Below are positions 63,704 through 64,000 of a stretch of 64,000 bases of DNA, in pieces. The translations under genes were made by a program, and so were the position numbers. Numbering within the stretch: position 1 is the first letter of the stretch; each line of letters begins with the position of its first letter. A model generated the notes under the pieces. It saw nothing but the letters and a program-made list of their open reading frames with translations, was not told where the DNA came from and did not search any database. The DNA is from Bordetella sp. BOR01 (GTDB taxonomy: Bacteria; Pseudomonadota; Gammaproteobacteria; Burkholderiales; Burkholderiaceae_B). The DNA lies in contig NZ_JAHUWT010000002.1 of the NCBI RefSeq assembly GCF_019218885.1, forward strand, positions 744,001 to 808,000. Direction: 5' to 3'.

Positions 63704-64000
63704 GCTCGTACCTGGGTCGGGTCGGCCGCCTGCGGAGCACGGGCGACGGTGCGGGCGCGATAACGACGGTCGGCGGCCGCCACCATGCCGCCCAGGGCCA
63801 TCAGCAATGCTCCGATCCAGATCCAGCGCACGAAGGGCTTGATGTGCACGCGCACGGCCCAGGCGCCATCTGCCAGGGGCTCGCCCAGCGCGACGAACAA
63901 GTCGCGTGTCAGGCCGGCGCTGATCGCGGCCTCGGTCATGGTGGCCTGCTGCACGTGGTACACGCGCTTTTCAGGATGCAGCAGGCCGACCTGGCGGCCC
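63700..64000 (-). CDS. ccmF: Haem lyase component CcmF (only the C-terminal end in window)
   Basis: CcmF is the polytopic core of the cytochrome c haem lyase. Only the last 99 codons lie here and the frame stays open to the window edge. [33 protein letters not shown] and [21 protein letters not shown] are diagnostic of the CcmF C-terminus, including its final membrane helix. The stop overlaps the ccmG start by four bases. Confidence 0.95.
   Translation of the reverse strand, partial: GRQVGLLHPEKRVYHVQQATMTEAAISAGLTRDLFVALGEPLADGAWAVRVHIKPFVRWIWIGALLMALGGMVAAADRRYRARTVARAPQAADPTQVRA

Overview
The window is a gene-dense, high-GC beta-proteobacterial chromosome segment with no tRNA, rRNA, insertion sequence or CRISPR array that I can see. 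The gene content suggests Bordetella or a close Alcaligenaceae relative such as Achromobacter: orphan Bug-type periplasmic solute receptors beside acyl-CoA catabolic genes, a BbZIP-like metal transporter, an iron-regulated-looking sodA, and a type VI secretion block close to metG. A nap operon would fit a nitrate-respiring relative such as B. petrii. The species is inferred from content only.

Region 1 (1-8.3 kb, + strand) is the end of a type VI secretion cluster: tssK (5'-truncated by the window), tssL with an OmpA-like tail, tssM, tagF, and a membrane protein joining a degenerate kinase fold to a PEGA domain. An OmpR-type regulator with a degenerate receiver faces it. Region 2 (9.5-26.5 kb) is housekeeping: a META lipoprotein, trhO, a phospholipase D/cardiolipin synthase lipoprotein, metG, a small membrane protein, the Fe-S carrier apbC/mrp, the tamA-tamB envelope module, dcd, a GNAT/VOC pair, an unknown small protein and a PLP-dependent basic amino-acid decarboxylase.

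Region 3 (26.5-47.2 kb) is a catabolic block. A DadA-like oxidoreductase, a Bug receptor, an M19 dipeptidase-like protein, a nitrilase-family amidohydrolase and an IclR regulator suggest use of a small amide or amino compound. A minus-strand operon encodes an acyl-CoA synthetase, an acyl-CoA dehydrogenase, a double hot-dog hydratase, a Cys-less thiolase-fold protein and its DUF35 partner, plus two Bug receptors. A divergent plus-strand operon encodes an SDR, a MaoC hydratase, an ADP-forming-type CoA ligase, a citrate-synthase-like protein with altered active-site residues and an acyl-CoA dehydrogenase. An IclR regulator, a CaiB-family CoA transferase/racemase and an enoyl-CoA hydratase follow. 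The two operons share an intergenic region rich in palindromes. Together they look like an uncharacterised pathway for taking up a branched or cyclic carboxylic acid and breaking it down as CoA esters. This is the least explained part of the window.

Region 4 (47.4-50.8 kb) has a BaiN/HI0933-type flavoprotein, then a Fur-like box upstream of a small unknown gene, sodA (Mn-type) and a ZIP transporter. Region 5 (50.8-56.8 kb, minus strand) is napFDAGHBC, a complete periplasmic nitrate reductase operon except that NapF is shortened. Its promoter carries two perfect FNR-type palindromes. Region 6 (56.9-61.8 kb, + strand) is the glycine cleavage operon gcvT-gcvH-gcvP behind a tandem glycine riboswitch, with a long hairpin after each gene. 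Region 7 (61.85-64 kb, minus strand) is the end of a cytochrome c maturation operon (ccmF partial, ccmG, ccmH, ccmI), whose products would be needed to assemble the haems of NapB and NapC.
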